Source: an uncultured Clostridia bacterium (GTDB taxonomy: Bacteria; Bacillota; Clostridia; Oscillospirales; Ruminococcaceae). From it: a stretch of 64,000 nucleotides of DNA. Of the stretch, positions 9,205 through 18,559 are shown piece after piece. How positions within the stretch are numbered: the first letter of the stretch is position 1; each line of letters starts with the position of its first letter. The position numbers were made by a program, and so were the translations under genes. Under the pieces are notes generated by a model. The model was not told the DNA's origin. It saw only the letters and a list, made by a program, of their open reading frames with translations, and searched no databases. The DNA lies in NCBI GenBank assembly GCA_947631115.1, contig CANRKB010000004.1:55657-119656 (forward strand), in the 5' to 3' direction.

Positions 9205-9564
9205 TCAGAAATTGAGTCCGCCCTCTCTTGCGCCGTCCGCAAGAGCCGCTACTCTGCCATGATATACATAACCGCCTCTGTCGAAAACAACGTCGGTTAT
9301 TCCCGCTTTTTTAGCCTTTTCGGCTACCATCTGTCCGACTTTCTTAGCCGCCTCGCAGTTTCCGCCGTACATACCGAAATCCTTTTCGGTCGAGCTTGCC
9401 GCTGCAAGAGTCTTTCCGTTTACATCGTCAATGATCTGCGCGTAAATGTGCATTGAAGAACGGAAAACGCAAAGTCTGGGGCACTCGGGTGTGCCGCTGA
9501 TCTTTCCGCGAACGCGCTTATGGCGGCGCATTCTGCTTTTGTTTTTATCAATTATCTTAACCAT
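9205..9564 (-). CDS. rplR: 50S ribosomal protein L18
   Basis: L18 binds 5S rRNA in the central protuberance with L5 and L25. The 119 residues contain the family core ([14 protein letters not shown]) and the end [16 protein letters not shown]. It lies between rplF and rpsE. Confidence 0.98.
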   Translation of the reverse strand: MVKIIDKNKSRMRRHKRVRGKISGTPECPRLCVFRSSMHIYAQIIDDVNGKTLAAASSTEKDFGMYGGNCEAAKKVGQMVAEKAKKAGITDVVFDRGGYVYHGRVAALADGAREGGLNF

Positions 9565-9584
9565 TATTGATACTGTCCTTTCAA

Positions 9585-10130
9585 TTACTTCTTGCCCTTG
9601 CCGGCTTTGCCTTCCTTACGGCGAATATGCTCTTCCGCATACTTTATGCCCTTGCCCTTATAAGGCTCGGGAGGACGCTTCGAGCGTATCTCAGCCGCGC
9701 ACTGTCCGACCTTCTGCTTGTCAATTCCCGTAACGATTATCTTGTTGGGGGAGGGAACTTCGAGCTTGCAGTCGTCGGTATCGGAAACGATGACCTTGTG
9801 AGAATAGCCGAGGTTCATTACGACGTTTTTGCCCTGCTTTTCGCAGCGGAAACCTACGCCGTTTATTTCAAGCTCTTTCTTAAAGCCTTCCGTAACGCCT
9901 ATTACCATATTGTGGATAAGCGTTCTCGTAAGACCGTGAAGAGATTTTGAAAGGTTCTCATCGTCGGGACGCTCAACGATTATCTCGGCGCCCTCGTGAG
10001 TTATCTTCATAAGATGATTGAATTCTTTTGTAATTGTGCCCTTGGGTCCCTTTACGGTAACAACGGGTCCTTCGATCTTTACATCGACTCCCGCGGGAAC
10101 AGCAACAGGCATTCTTCCTATTCTTGACAT
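9585..10130 (-). CDS. rplF: 50S ribosomal protein L6
   Basis: L6 lies near the GTPase centre and sarcin-ricin loop. The start at 10130 gives 181 residues beginning [14 protein letters not shown], the family start, with a strong GGGGGAGGA site upstream. An upstream ATG at 10154 would overlap rpsH and is rejected. The conserved end ([14 protein letters not shown]) is present. Confidence 0.97.
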   Translation of the reverse strand: MSRIGRMPVAVPAGVDVKIEGPVVTVKGPKGTITKEFNHLMKITHEGAEIIVERPDDENLSKSLHGLTRTLIHNMVIGVTEGFKKELEINGVGFRCEKQGKNVVMNLGYSHKVIVSDTDDCKLEVPSPNKIIVTGIDKQKVGQCAAEIRSKRPPEPYKGKGIKYAEEHIRRKEGKAGKGKK

Positions 10131-10147
10131 ATCACTATTCCTCCCCC

Positions 10148-10546
10148 TTACCATACAAATGCGAGGACTTCGCCGCCGACATTCATTTCTCTTGCTTTCT
10201 TGTCGGTCATAATGCCCTTTGAAGTCGAGATGATAGCAATACCGAGACCTCTCATAACCTTGGGCATATCCTTGCAGTTTGAATAAATTCTGAGACCGGG
10301 CTTTGATACGCGGCGAAGACCGGTTATAACGCCGGACTTGCTGTCCGTGTACTTGAGTGTTATTTTTATAACGCCCTGCTTGTTGTCGTCGATTACCTTA
10401 AATCCCTTTATATAGCCTTCGTCAAGCAGTATCTGAGCAATCTGCTTTTTGAGGTTGGAAGCGGGAACGTCAACAGTAGGGTGCTTTGCGGAATTTGCGT
10501 TGCGAATTCTGGTGAGCATATCCGCGATAGTATCTGTAATCTGCAT
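10148..10546 (-). CDS. rpsH: 30S ribosomal protein S8
   Basis: S8 binds the central domain of 16S rRNA; in E. coli it represses the spc operon. The 132 residues start [17 protein letters not shown] and end with the typical G-G-E-V-L-A-F-V-W. The gap to rpsN is 149 bases and holds a hairpin at 10575-10611. Confidence 0.98.
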   Translation of the reverse strand: MQITDTIADMLTRIRNANSAKHPTVDVPASNLKKQIAQILLDEGYIKGFKVIDDNKQGVIKITLKYTDSKSGVITGLRRVSKPGLRIYSNCKDMPKVMRGLGIAIISTSKGIMTDKKAREMNVGGEVLAFVW

Positions 10547-10574
10547 TCATTTACCTCCGTAAACGAGAGCCGTT

Positions 10575-10611
10575 ACGAAGTCAACCCGAAACCTTTCGTT
10601 TCGCACTTCGT
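10575..10611. other. Hairpin in the rpsH-rpsN gap
   Basis: ACGAAGT (10575-10581) pairs with ACTTCGT (10605-10611), and an inner CCGAAAC/GTTTCG stem encloses a short loop. There is no T tract in the direction of transcription, so it is unlikely to be a terminator. It could be a processing or stability site, or a small repeat. Confidence 0.45.
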
Positions 10612-10695
10612 CGTACTCACATATTTTCCATTAAACAGCCGAACTTTCCGAAAACCCATTCGGCGAGGGATCTTGCAGAAGCTGTCTTATTTAAA

Positions 10696-10881
10696 TTACC
10701 AGCTTGCTTTCTTTACGCCGGGGATCTGTCCTTTGTAAGCAAGCTCTCTGAAGCAAATTCTGCAAATGCCAAACTTACGCATATAAGCGTGAGGTCTGCC
10801 GCAGATCTTGCAGCGGTTATAAGCTCTTGTGCTGAACTTCGGAGCTCTCTTCTGCTTTTCTTTTAAAGAAGTTTTAGCCAT
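10696..10881 (-). CDS. rpsN: 30S ribosomal protein S14, zinc-binding type Z
   Basis: The 61-residue product is the short zinc-binding S14: C24, C27, C40 and C43 form the zinc site (C-K-I-C-G and C-R-I-C-F), and the end K-K-A-S-W is typical. It lies between rplE and rpsH, the place of the housekeeping S14. Confidence 0.97.
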   Translation of the reverse strand: MAKTSLKEKQKRAPKFSTRAYNRCKICGRPHAYMRKFGICRICFRELAYKGQIPGVKKASW

Positions 10882-10901
10882 AGATCCGTTTTCCTCCGTC
10901 T

Positions 10902-11441
10902 TTACTTCTCAAAGGGAGCGCCCATAAGCTTAAGCAGCTCTCTTGCTTCTTCATCTGTTTTCGCGGTAGTGACAAAGTTTATGTCCATTCCGCGTACAGC
11001 GTCGATCTTATCGTATTCGATCTCAGGGAAAATAAGCTGCTCTTTAAGACCAAAGGAATAGTTTCCGCGGCCGTCGAACGAGTTTGCGTTTATTCCTCTG
11101 AAGTCGCGTACGCGCGGAAGAGCGACGTTGAAGAGTCTGTCAAGAAACTCGTACATTATGTCGCCTCTGAGCGTTACCTTAACGCCGATCACCTGTCCCT
11201 CGCGGAGCTTGAAGTTTGCGACGGACTTTCTCGAGCGGCACGCAACGGGCTTCTGACCCGTGATAGCGCTAAGCTCGGCCATAACGTTGTCGATGATCTT
11301 TGCGTTTTCCTTTGCTTCGCCGCACGCAACGTTTACGACGATCTTGTCGAGCTTCGGCGTCTGCATTACAGACTTATAGCCGAACTTCTTGAACAATGCG
11401 GGAGCAACGGTTTCCCTGTAATAATCCTTCATTCTTGCCAT
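10902..11441 (-). CDS. rplE: 50S ribosomal protein L5
   Basis: L5 binds 5S rRNA and contacts the P-site tRNA. The start at 11441 gives 179 residues beginning [10 protein letters not shown], the family start, with GGAGA about 8 bases upstream. An in-frame ATG at 11483 would add 14 unrelated residues and lacks a ribosome-binding site. The segment [14 protein letters not shown] and the end [13 protein letters not shown] are conserved. Confidence 0.97.
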   Translation of the reverse strand: MARMKDYYRETVAPALFKKFGYKSVMQTPKLDKIVVNVACGEAKENAKIIDNVMAELSAITGQKPVACRSRKSVANFKLREGQVIGVKVTLRGDIMYEFLDRLFNVALPRVRDFRGINANSFDGRGNYSFGLKEQLIFPEIEYDKIDAVRGMDINFVTTAKTDEEARELLKLMGAPFEK

Positions 11442-11521
11442 TATATTTTCTCCTATCTGACAGCCGGGTTTTAGCGCGATCAAATCAGCGCTCCTTATAC
11501 CCGACCAATCGGAGGACGCTC

Positions 11522-11652
11522 TCAGACTGTATATAAAGCCCCATCTGCGTCGTCAGCGTTGCAGCGTTTTGCGCGAAGCGCATAATGCGAACAGCCACAA
11601 AGGCTAGTTGCAGCAACGCTTCCTAGCATCTGAGGCTTTCTCTACAGTCTGA
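11522..11652. repeat. R1 palindromic element, copy 1 (rplE-rplX gap)
   Basis: This is a long imperfect palindrome. The outer arms TCAGACTGTA (11522-11531) and TACAGTCTGA (11643-11652) pair, followed inwards by AAAGCC/GGCTTT, AGCGTTGC/GCAACGCT and AGCC/GGCT around an ACAAA loop (11597-11601). A shared 3' flank ends in TATACAGT at 11666-11673, the inverse of ACTGTATA in the left arm. This copy is longer than the others (131 against about 110 bp) because its left arm holds an extra self-complementary segment of about 27 bases. It lies inside the ribosomal operon. Confidence 0.85.
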
Positions 11653-11706
11653 GACTTGGCTTCATTATACAGTTTTCGATTAATTATGTCCTCAACCTTA
11701 CGGCGA

Positions 11707-12036
11707 TCAATATTTCAGCTCTGCTCCGCAGTGCTTGCAAACTCTGATCTTCTTGCCGTCCTCTATCTTGTGACCTACTCTTGTGGTCTTGTTGCACTTC
11801 GGGCAAACGAGCATTACCTTGCAGGCGTAGATCGGGCTTTCAGCCTGAACTCTTCCGCCGAGCTGACCCTGCTGTTTGGGCTTTACGTGCTTTGTGACCA
11901 TATTTATGCCCTCGACGATGACTTTACCTTCCTTGGGGGAAACGGTGAGGACCTTTCCGGTCTTTCCTCTGTCGCCGCCCTTGGAGGGCTTGTCGCCCGT
12001 CATGAGCTTTACGTTGTCGCCAACCTTTATATTCAT
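11707..12036 (-). CDS. rplX: 50S ribosomal protein L24
   Basis: L24 is an assembly-initiating protein with a KOW motif. The start at 12036 gives 109 residues beginning MNIKVGDNVKLMTGDKPSKG with GGAGGTG just upstream; the in-frame ATG at 12051 would overlap that site and the rplN stop. The KOW segment (V-M-L-V-C-P-K-C-N-K-T-T-R-V-G) and the C-terminal C-K-H-C-G are present. Confidence 0.96.
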   Translation of the reverse strand: MNIKVGDNVKLMTGDKPSKGGDRGKTGKVLTVSPKEGKVIVEGINMVTKHVKPKQQGQLGGRVQAESPIYACKVMLVCPKCNKTTRVGHKIEDGKKIRVCKHCGAELKY

Positions 12037-12050
12037 ACGCGACACCTCCA

Positions 12051-12419
12051 TTACAGAACTTCCGGAGCAAGCGACAGGATCTTCATATAATCCTTATCTC
12101 TAAGCTCTCTCGCTACCGGACCGAAAATACGGGTTCCCCTCGGATTTTTGTCCTCCTTGATGATAACCGCAGCGTTTTCGTCGAAGCGGATATATGTGCC
12201 GTCATCGCGGCGAAGTCCCTTTGCAGAACGCACTACAACGGCTTTAACTACGTCGCCTTTTTTTACAACGCCGCCGGGTGTAGCTTTTTTAACGGACGCT
12301 ACGATAACGTCGCCGATATTTGCGTATCTTCTTCTTGTTCCGCCAAGAACTCTGATACACATAAGCTCTTTGGCGCCGGTATTGTCAGCGACCTTGAGCA
12401 ATGTCTGCATCTGTATCAT
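12051..12419 (-). CDS. rplN: 50S ribosomal protein L14
   Basis: L14 lies at the subunit interface. The 122 residues begin [20 protein letters not shown] and hold the strongly conserved [13 protein letters not shown] motif near the end. Full length, in its usual place between rpsQ and rplX. Confidence 0.98.
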   Translation of the reverse strand: MIQMQTLLKVADNTGAKELMCIRVLGGTRRRYANIGDVIVASVKKATPGGVVKKGDVVKAVVVRSAKGLRRDDGTYIRFDENAAVIIKEDKNPRGTRIFGPVARELRDKDYMKILSLAPEVL

Positions 12420-12453
12420 TCTTCTGCTACTCCTTTCGTAGATTTAAAACCGA

Positions 12454-12708
12454 TTACTTAGCGCGCTCTATCACGTTTACAAGGCGCCATCTCTTGTCCT
12501 TTGACAGAGGGCGTGTTTCCATGATCTCAACTCTGTCGCCCACTTTGCAGGTGTTCTGCTCGTCGTGTGCCTTGAGCTTTATGGTACGCTTTACGATCTT
12601 CTTGTAAAGAGGATGCCGAACATTATCCTCGATTGCAACCACTATGGTCTTATCCATTTTGTCGCTTACTACTTTGCCGACTCTGGTCTTTCTCAGATTT
12701 CTTTCCAT
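12454..12708 (-). CDS. rpsQ: 30S ribosomal protein S17
   Basis: S17 is an OB-fold primary binder of 16S rRNA. The 84 residues begin [21 protein letters not shown] and end with [14 protein letters not shown], all typical. It follows rpmC by 23 bases. Confidence 0.98.
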   Translation of the reverse strand: MERNLRKTRVGKVVSDKMDKTIVVAIEDNVRHPLYKKIVKRTIKLKAHDEQNTCKVGDRVEIMETRPLSKDKRWRLVNVIERAK

Positions 12709-12731
12709 ACTTTAGTTCTTGTCCTCCTTCC

Positions 12732-12932
12732 TCAATTTTCAGCAGAAAGCTGTCTTTCGCGCTGAACTGTCTTTATGCGCGCGATGTCCTTCTTTACAGC
12801 CTTTATCCTCGTGGGATTGTCGAGCTGGTTTACAGCAAGCTGAAAGCGAAGATTGAACAACTCTGCTTTAAGCTCGGAGAGCTTTGTTTCCAGCTCTTTT
12901 TCCGTGAGATATTTGATTTCGGATGCCTTCAT
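12732..12932 (-). CDS. rpmC: 50S ribosomal protein L29
   Basis: L29 lies at the tunnel exit near L23 and helps dock the signal recognition particle. The 66-residue helical product has the family segment [19 protein letters not shown]. Its start overlaps the rplP stop by one base. Confidence 0.97.
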   Translation of the reverse strand: MKASEIKYLTEKELETKLSELKAELFNLRFQLAVNQLDNPTRIKAVKKDIARIKTVQRERQLSAEN

Positions 12933-13354
12933 TAAAGCTCACCTCCGTCTTCCTTCTTGACAAATTTGCACTTTATCGGAAGCTTATGTGCCGCAAGGCG
13001 CATAGCTTCTCTTGCAACGTCCTCTGAAACGCCCGCGATTTCAAACATAACTCTTCCGGGCTTTACTACGGACACCCAATATTCGGGAGAACCTTTTCCC
13101 GAACCCATACGAGTTCCGAGAGGCTTTGTAGATACGGGCTTGTCGGGGAATATCTTTATCCAAACCTGACCGCCACGCTTTATATAACGCGTCATCGCGA
13201 TACGTGCAGCCTCTATCTGATTTGACTTTATCCAAGCGGCTTCAAGCGCCTGAAGTCCATACTCGCCGTTTGAAACGGTGTTGCCTCTTGTAGCGATACC
13301 TTTGCGGCGACCTCTCTGTACTCTTCTGTACTTTACTCTCTTAGGAAGCAGCAT
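12932..13354 (-). CDS. rplP: 50S ribosomal protein L16
   Basis: L16 shapes the A-site tRNA elbow contact. The 140 residues begin [19 protein letters not shown] and keep [20 protein letters not shown]. Its start overlaps the rpsC stop by one base, which suggests coupled translation. Confidence 0.98.
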   Translation of the reverse strand: MLLPKRVKYRRVQRGRRKGIATRGNTVSNGEYGLQALEAAWIKSNQIEAARIAMTRYIKRGGQVWIKIFPDKPVSTKPLGTRMGSGKGSPEYWVSVVKPGRVMFEIAGVSEDVAREAMRLAAHKLPIKCKFVKKEDGGEL

Positions 13355-14166
13355 TATTCGTTACCTCCTTCTTTTTTAGCATCTGTTCTGGGCTTACGCG
13401 GACGACGCTCGCCGTTTCTGCCGCCTCTGTCGTTTCTGCGGCGGTCGGTGCGGTCTGTACGCTCCGTTCTCTTTGCGGGGATCTCGCCCTTGAGGACTTC
13501 GCCGTTGTAGATCCAGACCTTAACGCCTATAACGCCGTAGGTCGTGTTTGCTCTTGCAACGCCGTAGTCTATGTCTGCTCTCAATGTCTGAAGGGGAATA
13601 GTACCCTCTTTATACATCTCCGAGCGAGCGATTTCCGCGCCGCCGAGACGGCCGCTTACCATTGTCTTTATGCCCTTTGCGCCGCTCTTCATTGTTCTGC
13701 CTATCGCCTGCTTCATAGCTCTGCGGAACGAAACGCGTCCCTCAAGCTGCTGCGCAATGCTCTCGGCAACGAGCTGAGCATTCGTGTCGGGAGATTTAAT
13801 TTCGATAACGTCAATATCTACCGACTTTCCTCCGAGGAGCTTTGAAATCTCCGCGCGGAGTTTTTCAATCTCTGCTCCCTTAGGACCTATCAACATTCCG
13901 ACCTTGTCGGTGTTGATATAAATTTTAACTTTATCAGCGCCCTTGCGCTCGATCTCGATATTTGAGATACCGACCGCTCTCGAAAGGAGCTGAGTGGTCT
14001 TTTCTCCCGTCGCCTTATTGAACATTCTCTTGTTCATAAGATAATCGCGGATCTTGTAGTCCTCGACAAGCGTGTCGCCGAATGAGGACTTTCCTGCGAA
14101 CCAACGAGAATCCCAATCCTTGATTACTCCCACGCGAAGTCCATGGGGATTAACCTTCTGTCCCAT
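13354..14166 (-). CDS. rpsC: 30S ribosomal protein S3
   Basis: S3 has an N-terminal KH domain (about 39-107, with [11 protein letters not shown]) and a C-domain ([13 protein letters not shown]) at the mRNA entry. At 270 residues it is longer than the usual 210-230 because of a basic, low-complexity tail of about 45 residues rich in Arg, Asp, Gly and Lys. Such tails occur in clostridial S3 proteins and probably bind RNA. Confidence 0.97.
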   Translation of the reverse strand: MGQKVNPHGLRVGVIKDWDSRWFAGKSSFGDTLVEDYKIRDYLMNKRMFNKATGEKTTQLLSRAVGISNIEIERKGADKVKIYINTDKVGMLIGPKGAEIEKLRAEISKLLGGKSVDIDVIEIKSPDTNAQLVAESIAQQLEGRVSFRRAMKQAIGRTMKSGAKGIKTMVSGRLGGAEIARSEMYKEGTIPLQTLRADIDYGVARANTTYGVIGVKVWIYNGEVLKGEIPAKRTERTDRTDRRRNDRGGRNGERRPRKPRTDAKKEGGNE

Positions 14167-14180
14167 TGTAATTCTCCTCC

Positions 14181-14516
14181 TTATTCAGCTTCCGTAACGA
14201 CAAGCGTTATGTTGGACGTTCTCTTTAAGATCCTATGCGCTCTGCCGTGATCCTTGGGGCGGATACGCTTTAGTGTAACGCCCGGGCCTACATACGCCTT
14301 GGATACTACAAGTCTCGAGGTATCCATATTGTGATTGTTCTCCGCATTTGCAACCGCGCTCTTCAAGAGCTTTGCAAGAGGCTCGCATGCGGACTTGGGC
14401 GTATTATTGAGAATAGCCATTGCTACTTCTACGGGTTTGTTCCTTATAAGATCAAGAACAATTCCTACCTTGCGCGGGGAAATGCGGACCTGCCTGAGTT
14501 CTGCTTTAGCTTCCAT
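14181..14516 (-). CDS. rplV: 50S ribosomal protein L22
   Basis: L22 lines the exit tunnel and its beta-hairpin is a macrolide-resistance site. The 111 residues include R-I-S-P-R-K-V and the hairpin end [18 protein letters not shown]. It lies between rpsS and rpsC. Confidence 0.98.
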   Translation of the reverse strand: MEAKAELRQVRISPRKVGIVLDLIRNKPVEVAMAILNNTPKSACEPLAKLLKSAVANAENNHNMDTSRLVVSKAYVGPGVTLKRIRPKDHGRAHRILKRTSNITLVVTEAE

Positions 14517-14527
14517 AATTCCCCTCC

Positions 14528-14809
14528 TTACTTAGCTTTCGCCGAAGTCTTGCTTCCCGAGTGACCCTTAAAGGTTCTTGTCGGTGCAAACTCGCCGAGC
14601 TTGTGTCCTACCATATCTTCGGTAACGTATACCGGAACGTGCTTTCTGCCGTCATGAACGGCAAATGTGTGCCCTACGAAATCGGGGAATATTGTAGAAG
14701 AACGGCTCCATGTCTTGAGAACCTTCTTTTCTCCCCTCTCGTTCATTGCAATAACTCTCTTCATGAGAGCTTCCTGCACATAAGGGCCTTTTTTAATGCT
14801 TCTTCCCAT
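14528..14809 (-). CDS. rpsS: 30S ribosomal protein S19
   Basis: S19 lies in the small-subunit head. The 93 residues begin [19 protein letters not shown] and contain [26 protein letters not shown] in sequence, all typical. The 257-base gap to rplB holds R1 copy 2. Confidence 0.98.
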   Translation of the reverse strand: MGRSIKKGPYVQEALMKRVIAMNERGEKKVLKTWSRSSTIFPDFVGHTFAVHDGRKHVPVYVTEDMVGHKLGEFAPTRTFKGHSGSKTSAKAK

Positions 14810-14840
14810 TGTATGATATTTCCTTTCAAGTTAAGCTGCA

Positions 14841-14915
14841 AGTTAATGAACGGCGAAAATTGTTTTTACAAGGCAATTGCCAAAACACCGTTCTTATTAA
14901 CAGCAACTTTAGGGT
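14841..14915. other. Extra inverted repeat in the rpsS-rplB gap
   Basis: GTTAAT-GAACGG (about 14850-14862) can pair with CCGTTC-TATTAAC (about 14888-14902), enclosing a loop of about 25 bases. It lies just before R1 copy 2 in the operon spacer. There is no T tract to make it a terminator. The role is unknown. Confidence 0.4.
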
Positions 14916-14923
14916 TTTTAATG

Positions 14924-15036
14924 TTTTCAGACTGTATATAAAGCCTCATCTGCGTTGTCAGCGTCACTGCAACAGCCACAAAGGCTAGTTGCAGTAACGC
15001 TTCCTAGCATCTGAGGCTTTCTCTACAGTCTGAAAA
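14924..15036. repeat. R1 palindromic element, copy 2 (rpsS-rplB gap)
   Basis: The 13-base outer arms TTTTCAGACTGTA (14924-14936) and TACAGTCTGAAAA (15024-15036) pair perfectly. Inner pairs are AAAGCCTCA/TGAGGCTTT, then AGCGT/ACGCT, ACTGCAAC/GTTGCAGT and AGCC/GGCT around ACAAA. The T in AAAGCCTCA is matched by the A in TGAGG, where copy 3 has C and G. The TATACAGT flank lies at 15046-15053. Confidence 0.87.
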
Positions 15037-15066
15037 TATGGCTCTTATACAGTTCTTTTGGCTTAA

Positions 15067-15900
15067 TTATTTGCCGTTTCTTCTGCGGACAATAAACTTG
15101 TTTGAAGCCTTCTTCGCGCTTCTGGTCTTATAGCCGAGCGCGGGCTTGCCCCAAGGCGTAACAGGTCCGGGACGTCCGACGGGGGACTTACCCTCGCCGC
15201 CGCCGTGCGGGTGGTCGTTCGGGTTCATGACAGAGCCGCGGACTGTGGGTCTTATGCCGAGGTGACGTGTTTTACCTGCCTTGCCGAGATTTACGTTTTC
15301 GTGGTCAAGGTTTGAAACCGTGCCAACCGACGCATAGCAGGAAGCCTCAACGTTTCTGAGTTCTCCCGAAGGAAGTCTCAAAAGCGCATAGCCGTTTTCC
15401 TTTGCCATAAGCTGCGCCATATTTCCCGCCGAGCGAACAAGCTGACCGCCCTTGCCGGGGTGAAGCTCAATATTGTGTATAACCGTACCAACGGGGATAT
15501 TTTCAAGAGGCAGAGCGTTTCCGGGCTTTATATCCGAATCCGCGCCCGCTCTTACTTTATCGCCGACTTTAAGTCCGTCGGGAGCGATTATATAGCGCTT
15601 TTCTCCGTCCTCGTACTGAACGAGCGAGATGAACGCCGAACGGTTGGGATCGTATTCAAGCGTCATGACTGTTGCGTCCATTCCGCGCTTATCTCTCTTG
15701 AAGTCGATAACGCGGTATTTTTTACGGTTTCCGCCGCCGATATGGCGAACGGTTATTCTTCCGTAGCTGTTTCTGCCGGCTGTCTTTTTAACAGGCTCCA
15801 GAAGGCTTTTTTCGGGAGCGACCTTTGAAAGCCCGCTATAATCGGTAACAGTCATACCTCTGCGGCTGTTATTGACAGGCTTATATGCTTTTATAGCCAT
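15067..15900 (-). CDS. rplB: 50S ribosomal protein L2
   Basis: L2 is needed for subunit joining and the peptidyl-transferase centre. The 277 residues begin [20 protein letters not shown] and contain the conserved [14 protein letters not shown] and the basic end. Full length, 17 bases after rplW. Confidence 0.98.
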   Translation of the reverse strand: MAIKAYKPVNNSRRGMTVTDYSGLSKVAPEKSLLEPVKKTAGRNSYGRITVRHIGGGNRKKYRVIDFKRDKRGMDATVMTLEYDPNRSAFISLVQYEDGEKRYIIAPDGLKVGDKVRAGADSDIKPGNALPLENIPVGTVIHNIELHPGKGGQLVRSAGNMAQLMAKENGYALLRLPSGELRNVEASCYASVGTVSNLDHENVNLGKAGKTRHLGIRPTVRGSVMNPNDHPHGGGEGKSPVGRPGPVTPWGKPALGYKTRSAKKASNKFIVRRRNGK

Positions 15901-15917
15901 TTCGTTTCACTCCTTAC

Positions 15918-16217
15918 TTAAATCATTCCGTCGAAGAACTCGATGGTCTTGGAGCCTTCTGCAAGGGTAACGATAGCTTTCTTCCAAGAAGAAGTATATC
16001 CCTCGCTTCTGCCCATTCTCTTTTTTCTTCCGCGAACGCTTATTGTGTTCACTTTCTTGACCTTTACGCCTTTGAAAAGTTTTTCAACGGCGTTTGCGAT
16101 TTCGATCTTGTTCGCGTCCTTTGCTACTTTAAAGGTGTACTTGCCCTCTCTGAGACATTCCATACTATGCTCTGTAATAATGGGCTTCAGAATAATATCC
16201 TGCGCTGTCTTTTCCAT
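15918..16217 (-). CDS. rplW: 50S ribosomal protein L23
   Basis: L23 is the exit-site docking point for trigger factor and SRP. The 99 residues include the typical [12 protein letters not shown] near the start and [18 protein letters not shown] in the middle. Its start overlaps the rplD stop by one base. Confidence 0.97.
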   Translation of the reverse strand: MEKTAQDIILKPIITEHSMECLREGKYTFKVAKDANKIEIANAVEKLFKGVKVKKVNTISVRGRKKRMGRSEGYTSSWKKAIVTLAEGSKTIEFFDGMI

Positions 16218-16840
16218 TATGCGTACACCTCCTCGAGCTTTTCAACCGCGCCCTTTGCAATTACAAATCTGTCGCAGTTGAGAATGTCGTAAACATTGAG
16301 GGTATTTACCTGCGCGGTCTTTACCTTTTCAATATTCGCGGCAGACTTTATGACCTTTTTGTCAACGCTGTCGAGAACGATTAGAGTCTTGCCCTCTGCG
16401 CCGATAGCGCCGAGCATCTTGACCATTGTCTTGGTCTTGAACTCATCTGTCTTTATCTCGTCAACAACAATCATTTCGTTTTCTGCGGTCTTGCTCGAAA
16501 GAGCCGAAAGCATAGCGAGCTTTCTGAGCTTTTTGTTGAGCGTGTATCTGTAAGAACGGGGTTTCGGTCCGAGTGCGATTCCGCCGTGTCTCCACTGGGG
16601 AGCTCTAGTCGAACCCTGTCTTGCGTGACCTGTTTCTTTTTGTCTGTAGGGTTTCTTTCCGCCGCCGCTTACTTCTGTTCTCGTAAGCGTGGACTGTGTG
16701 CCCTGGCGCTGATTTGCAAGATAATTGACAACAACAGCGTGCATTGCGGACTTATTCGGCTTTATTCCGAAAACCGCGTCGTTAAGCTCAAGCTCGGAAA
16801 CGACATTACCCGCCATATCAACTACATTTATCTTTGACAT
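16217..16840 (-). CDS. rplD: 50S ribosomal protein L4
   Basis: L4 reaches into the exit tunnel; in E. coli it also represses its own operon. The start at 16840 gives 207 residues beginning [20 protein letters not shown], with GGAGG upstream. An in-frame ATG at 16891 would add 17 residues overlapping rplC and is rejected. The loop [18 protein letters not shown] is present. Confidence 0.96.
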   Translation of the reverse strand: MSKINVVDMAGNVVSELELNDAVFGIKPNKSAMHAVVVNYLANQRQGTQSTLTRTEVSGGGKKPYRQKETGHARQGSTRAPQWRHGGIALGPKPRSYRYTLNKKLRKLAMLSALSSKTAENEMIVVDEIKTDEFKTKTMVKMLGAIGAEGKTLIVLDSVDKKVIKSAANIEKVKTAQVNTLNVYDILNCDRFVIAKGAVEKLEEVYA

Positions 16841-16859
16841 AGTATCGTCCTCCTTTTCC

Positions 16860-17492
16860 TTAAGCCTTAACAGCGTCGCATATTGCGACAACTCCGCCCT
16901 TGGGACCGGGAACCGCGCCCTTTACGGCGATAAGGTTATTTTCAACGTCAACCTTAACTACCACAAGGTTCTGAACGGTAACTCTCTCCGCTCCCATATG
17001 ACCTGCCATGCCTTTGCCCTTGAAGATTCTCGAAGGCGAAGAGCAAGCTCCCATAGAACCCGCCTGTCTTGCAACAGGTCCCGAACCGTGAGTCTCTTTG
17101 AGCCTGTGCTGGTTGTGACGCTTTATTGCGCCCGTAAAACCCTTGCCCTTTGAGGTTCCCACAACGTCGATAACGTCGCCCTCTGCGAATACATCCGCCT
17201 TGATGATGTCGCCCGTATTGAGAGCGGACGTGTCGTCAAAGCGAAACTCTTTGAGAGTCTTCTTGAACGAAATGTCGTTTTTCTTGAAATGACCCTGCTC
17301 GGGCTTGTTTACATGCTTTGCGGAAACGTCGCCGAATCCGAGCTGAACAGCCTCATAGCCGTCATTTTCAGTCGTCTTTTTCTGTACTACAACGCAGGGA
17401 CCCGCTTCTATAACGGTAACGGGAACGACCTTTCCTGCCTCGTCGAAGATCTGCGTCATGCCGATCTTCTTGCCGATGATAGCTTTTTTCAT
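16860..17492 (-). CDS. rplC: 50S ribosomal protein L3
   Basis: L3 is an assembly-initiating protein near the peptidyl-transferase centre. The 210 residues begin [20 protein letters not shown] and contain the loop [15 protein letters not shown]. The spacer to rpsJ is 315 bases, far longer than usual. Confidence 0.98.
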   Translation of the reverse strand: MKKAIIGKKIGMTQIFDEAGKVVPVTVIEAGPCVVVQKKTTENDGYEAVQLGFGDVSAKHVNKPEQGHFKKNDISFKKTLKEFRFDDTSALNTGDIIKADVFAEGDVIDVVGTSKGKGFTGAIKRHNQHRLKETHGSGPVARQAGSMGACSSPSRIFKGKGMAGHMGAERVTVQNLVVVKVDVENNLIAVKGAVPGPKGGVVAICDAVKA

Positions 17493-17519
17493 CAGCCATA
17501 TCCTCCTTTTCGGTTATTG

Positions 17520-17621
17520 GTTGAACTTTTGTTCAACTTGACCTCGCGCCCCAGCTATTACTTATTAAGTAATACGGCGCTCGGTTAGCGGTTGAAGAAC
17601 GTTGGGTCATTGTTCTTCAAC
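17520..17621. other. Three consecutive hairpins in the rplC-rpsJ gap
   Basis: Three perfect short inverted repeats lie in a row: GTTGAAC/GTTCAAC (17520-17537), ATTACTT/AAGTAAT (17557-17573, nested between GCGCC at 17547 and GGCGC at 17576) and GTTGAAGAAC/GTTCTTCAAC (17591-17621). None has a T tract suited to termination on the minus strand. They share the gap with R1 copy 3. Confidence 0.55.
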
Positions 17622-17648
17622 ATAACTTAAAACCAGAACTCGGAAGTC

Positions 17649-17759
17649 TCTCATGCTGTATATAAAGCCCCATCTGCGTTGTCAGCGCTACTGCAACAGC
17701 CACAAAGGCTAGTTGCAGTAGCGCTTTCTAGCATCTGGGGCTTTCTATACAGCATGAGA
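17649..17759. repeat. R1 palindromic element, copy 3 (rplC-rpsJ gap)
   Basis: This is the most perfect copy. The outer arms TCTCATGCTGTATA (17649-17662) and TATACAGCATGAGA (17746-17759) pair at all 14 positions although the sequence differs from the CAGACTGTA arms of other copies. AAAGCCCCA/TGGGGCTTT and AGCGCTACTGCAAC/GTTGCAGTAGCGCT also pair fully. The ACAAA apical loop is unchanged. The 3' flank has the variant CATACAA. Confidence 0.88.
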
Positions 17760-17807
17760 TTCGGCTTTATCATACAATCTTTATTAACTAAACTTCTCGC
17801 TCCGATC

Positions 17808-18116
17808 TTAAATGTCCATTGAGATCTCTACGCCCGCGGGAAGCTCTAAGCTCTGGAGCGCTTCGATGGTTTTCTGAGAGGGACGGATAACGTCTATAAG
17901 GCGCTTGTGAGTTCTCTGCTCGAACTGCTCGCGCGAATCCTTGTCCTTGTGTACAGCTCTCAGAATGGTTATGACCTGCTTGTCCGTGGGAAGCGGGATA
18001 GGTCCCGCGACTCTCGCGCCGCTTCTCTTTGCCGCGTCTACTATCTTCGCAGCCGCAGCGTCAACAATGCCGTGTTCATAACCCTTTACCTTGATTCTTA
18101 CTTTTTCTGATGCCAT
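17808..18116 (-). CDS. rpsJ: 30S ribosomal protein S10
   Basis: S10 lies in the small-subunit head and, as NusE, takes part in antitermination with NusB. The 102 residues include the conserved G-P-I-P-L-P-T and [13 protein letters not shown]. It is the first gene of the operon and follows a leader of about 280 nt. Confidence 0.98.
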   Translation of the reverse strand: MASEKVRIKVKGYEHGIVDAAAAKIVDAAKRSGARVAGPIPLPTDKQVITILRAVHKDKDSREQFEQRTHKRLIDVIRPSQKTIEALQSLELPAGVEISMDI

Positions 18117-18405
18117 GATTTTTCAACCTTTCTCTATAGAATGTCGGCGAAAGCTTATTTTGAAAAATCCACTCTTCCGTGTGTTTCTTCCTGCAACCCA
18201 TAATTGCAGTCAAAAGACCTTTTCCGAGGAGGGGTTAGTTACCTATACAAGACAGGCACTTTAACGTTCCCCGCCGTCTTTTTACACGGTAAGCAACTTT
18301 TCGCCCGAATCGTGTTCGGACTTCTCCGCCGCAGTTCCCATGCGAGCATGCAATCTGCGGTTTCATCGCCTTTTTGTCAGCGCCCGATACGGCGCCGCAA
18401 ATAAT
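18117..18405 (-). promoter_or_regulatory. Leader of the S10 operon (possible autoregulatory RNA)
   Basis: About 280 nt lie between the deduced transcription start (near 18398) and rpsJ, with no ORF of note. Hairpins can be seen at 18329-18360 (CCGCAG/CTGCGG outer stem, GCATG pairing inside) and 18305-18319 (CCGAA/TTCGG). Long S10 leaders are regulated by L4 in some bacteria. Whether this one is regulated is inference. Confidence 0.5.
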
Positions 18406-18434
18406 ATTTTAACACATTTATCCTTTATTTTCAA
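18406..18434 (-). promoter_or_regulatory. Main promoter of the S10-spc-alpha operon
   Basis: TTGAAA (18429-18434) and TAAAAT (18406-18411) on the minus strand are 17 bases apart. The spacer contains TGTG next to the -10, as in several other promoters of this window. It is the only strong promoter seen upstream of the cluster of 32 genes. Confidence 0.8.
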
Positions 18435-18559
18435 GAGATAAGTAAAATTTTTTCGGAGAATTTTTTGCTGATTTTTGCTAAATTTTTATGCACTTTGCAC
18501 AATTATGCACCTATTGAGTATTAAATCGCCCTGTCCGAAGCGAAAATTGAACCGATTGA

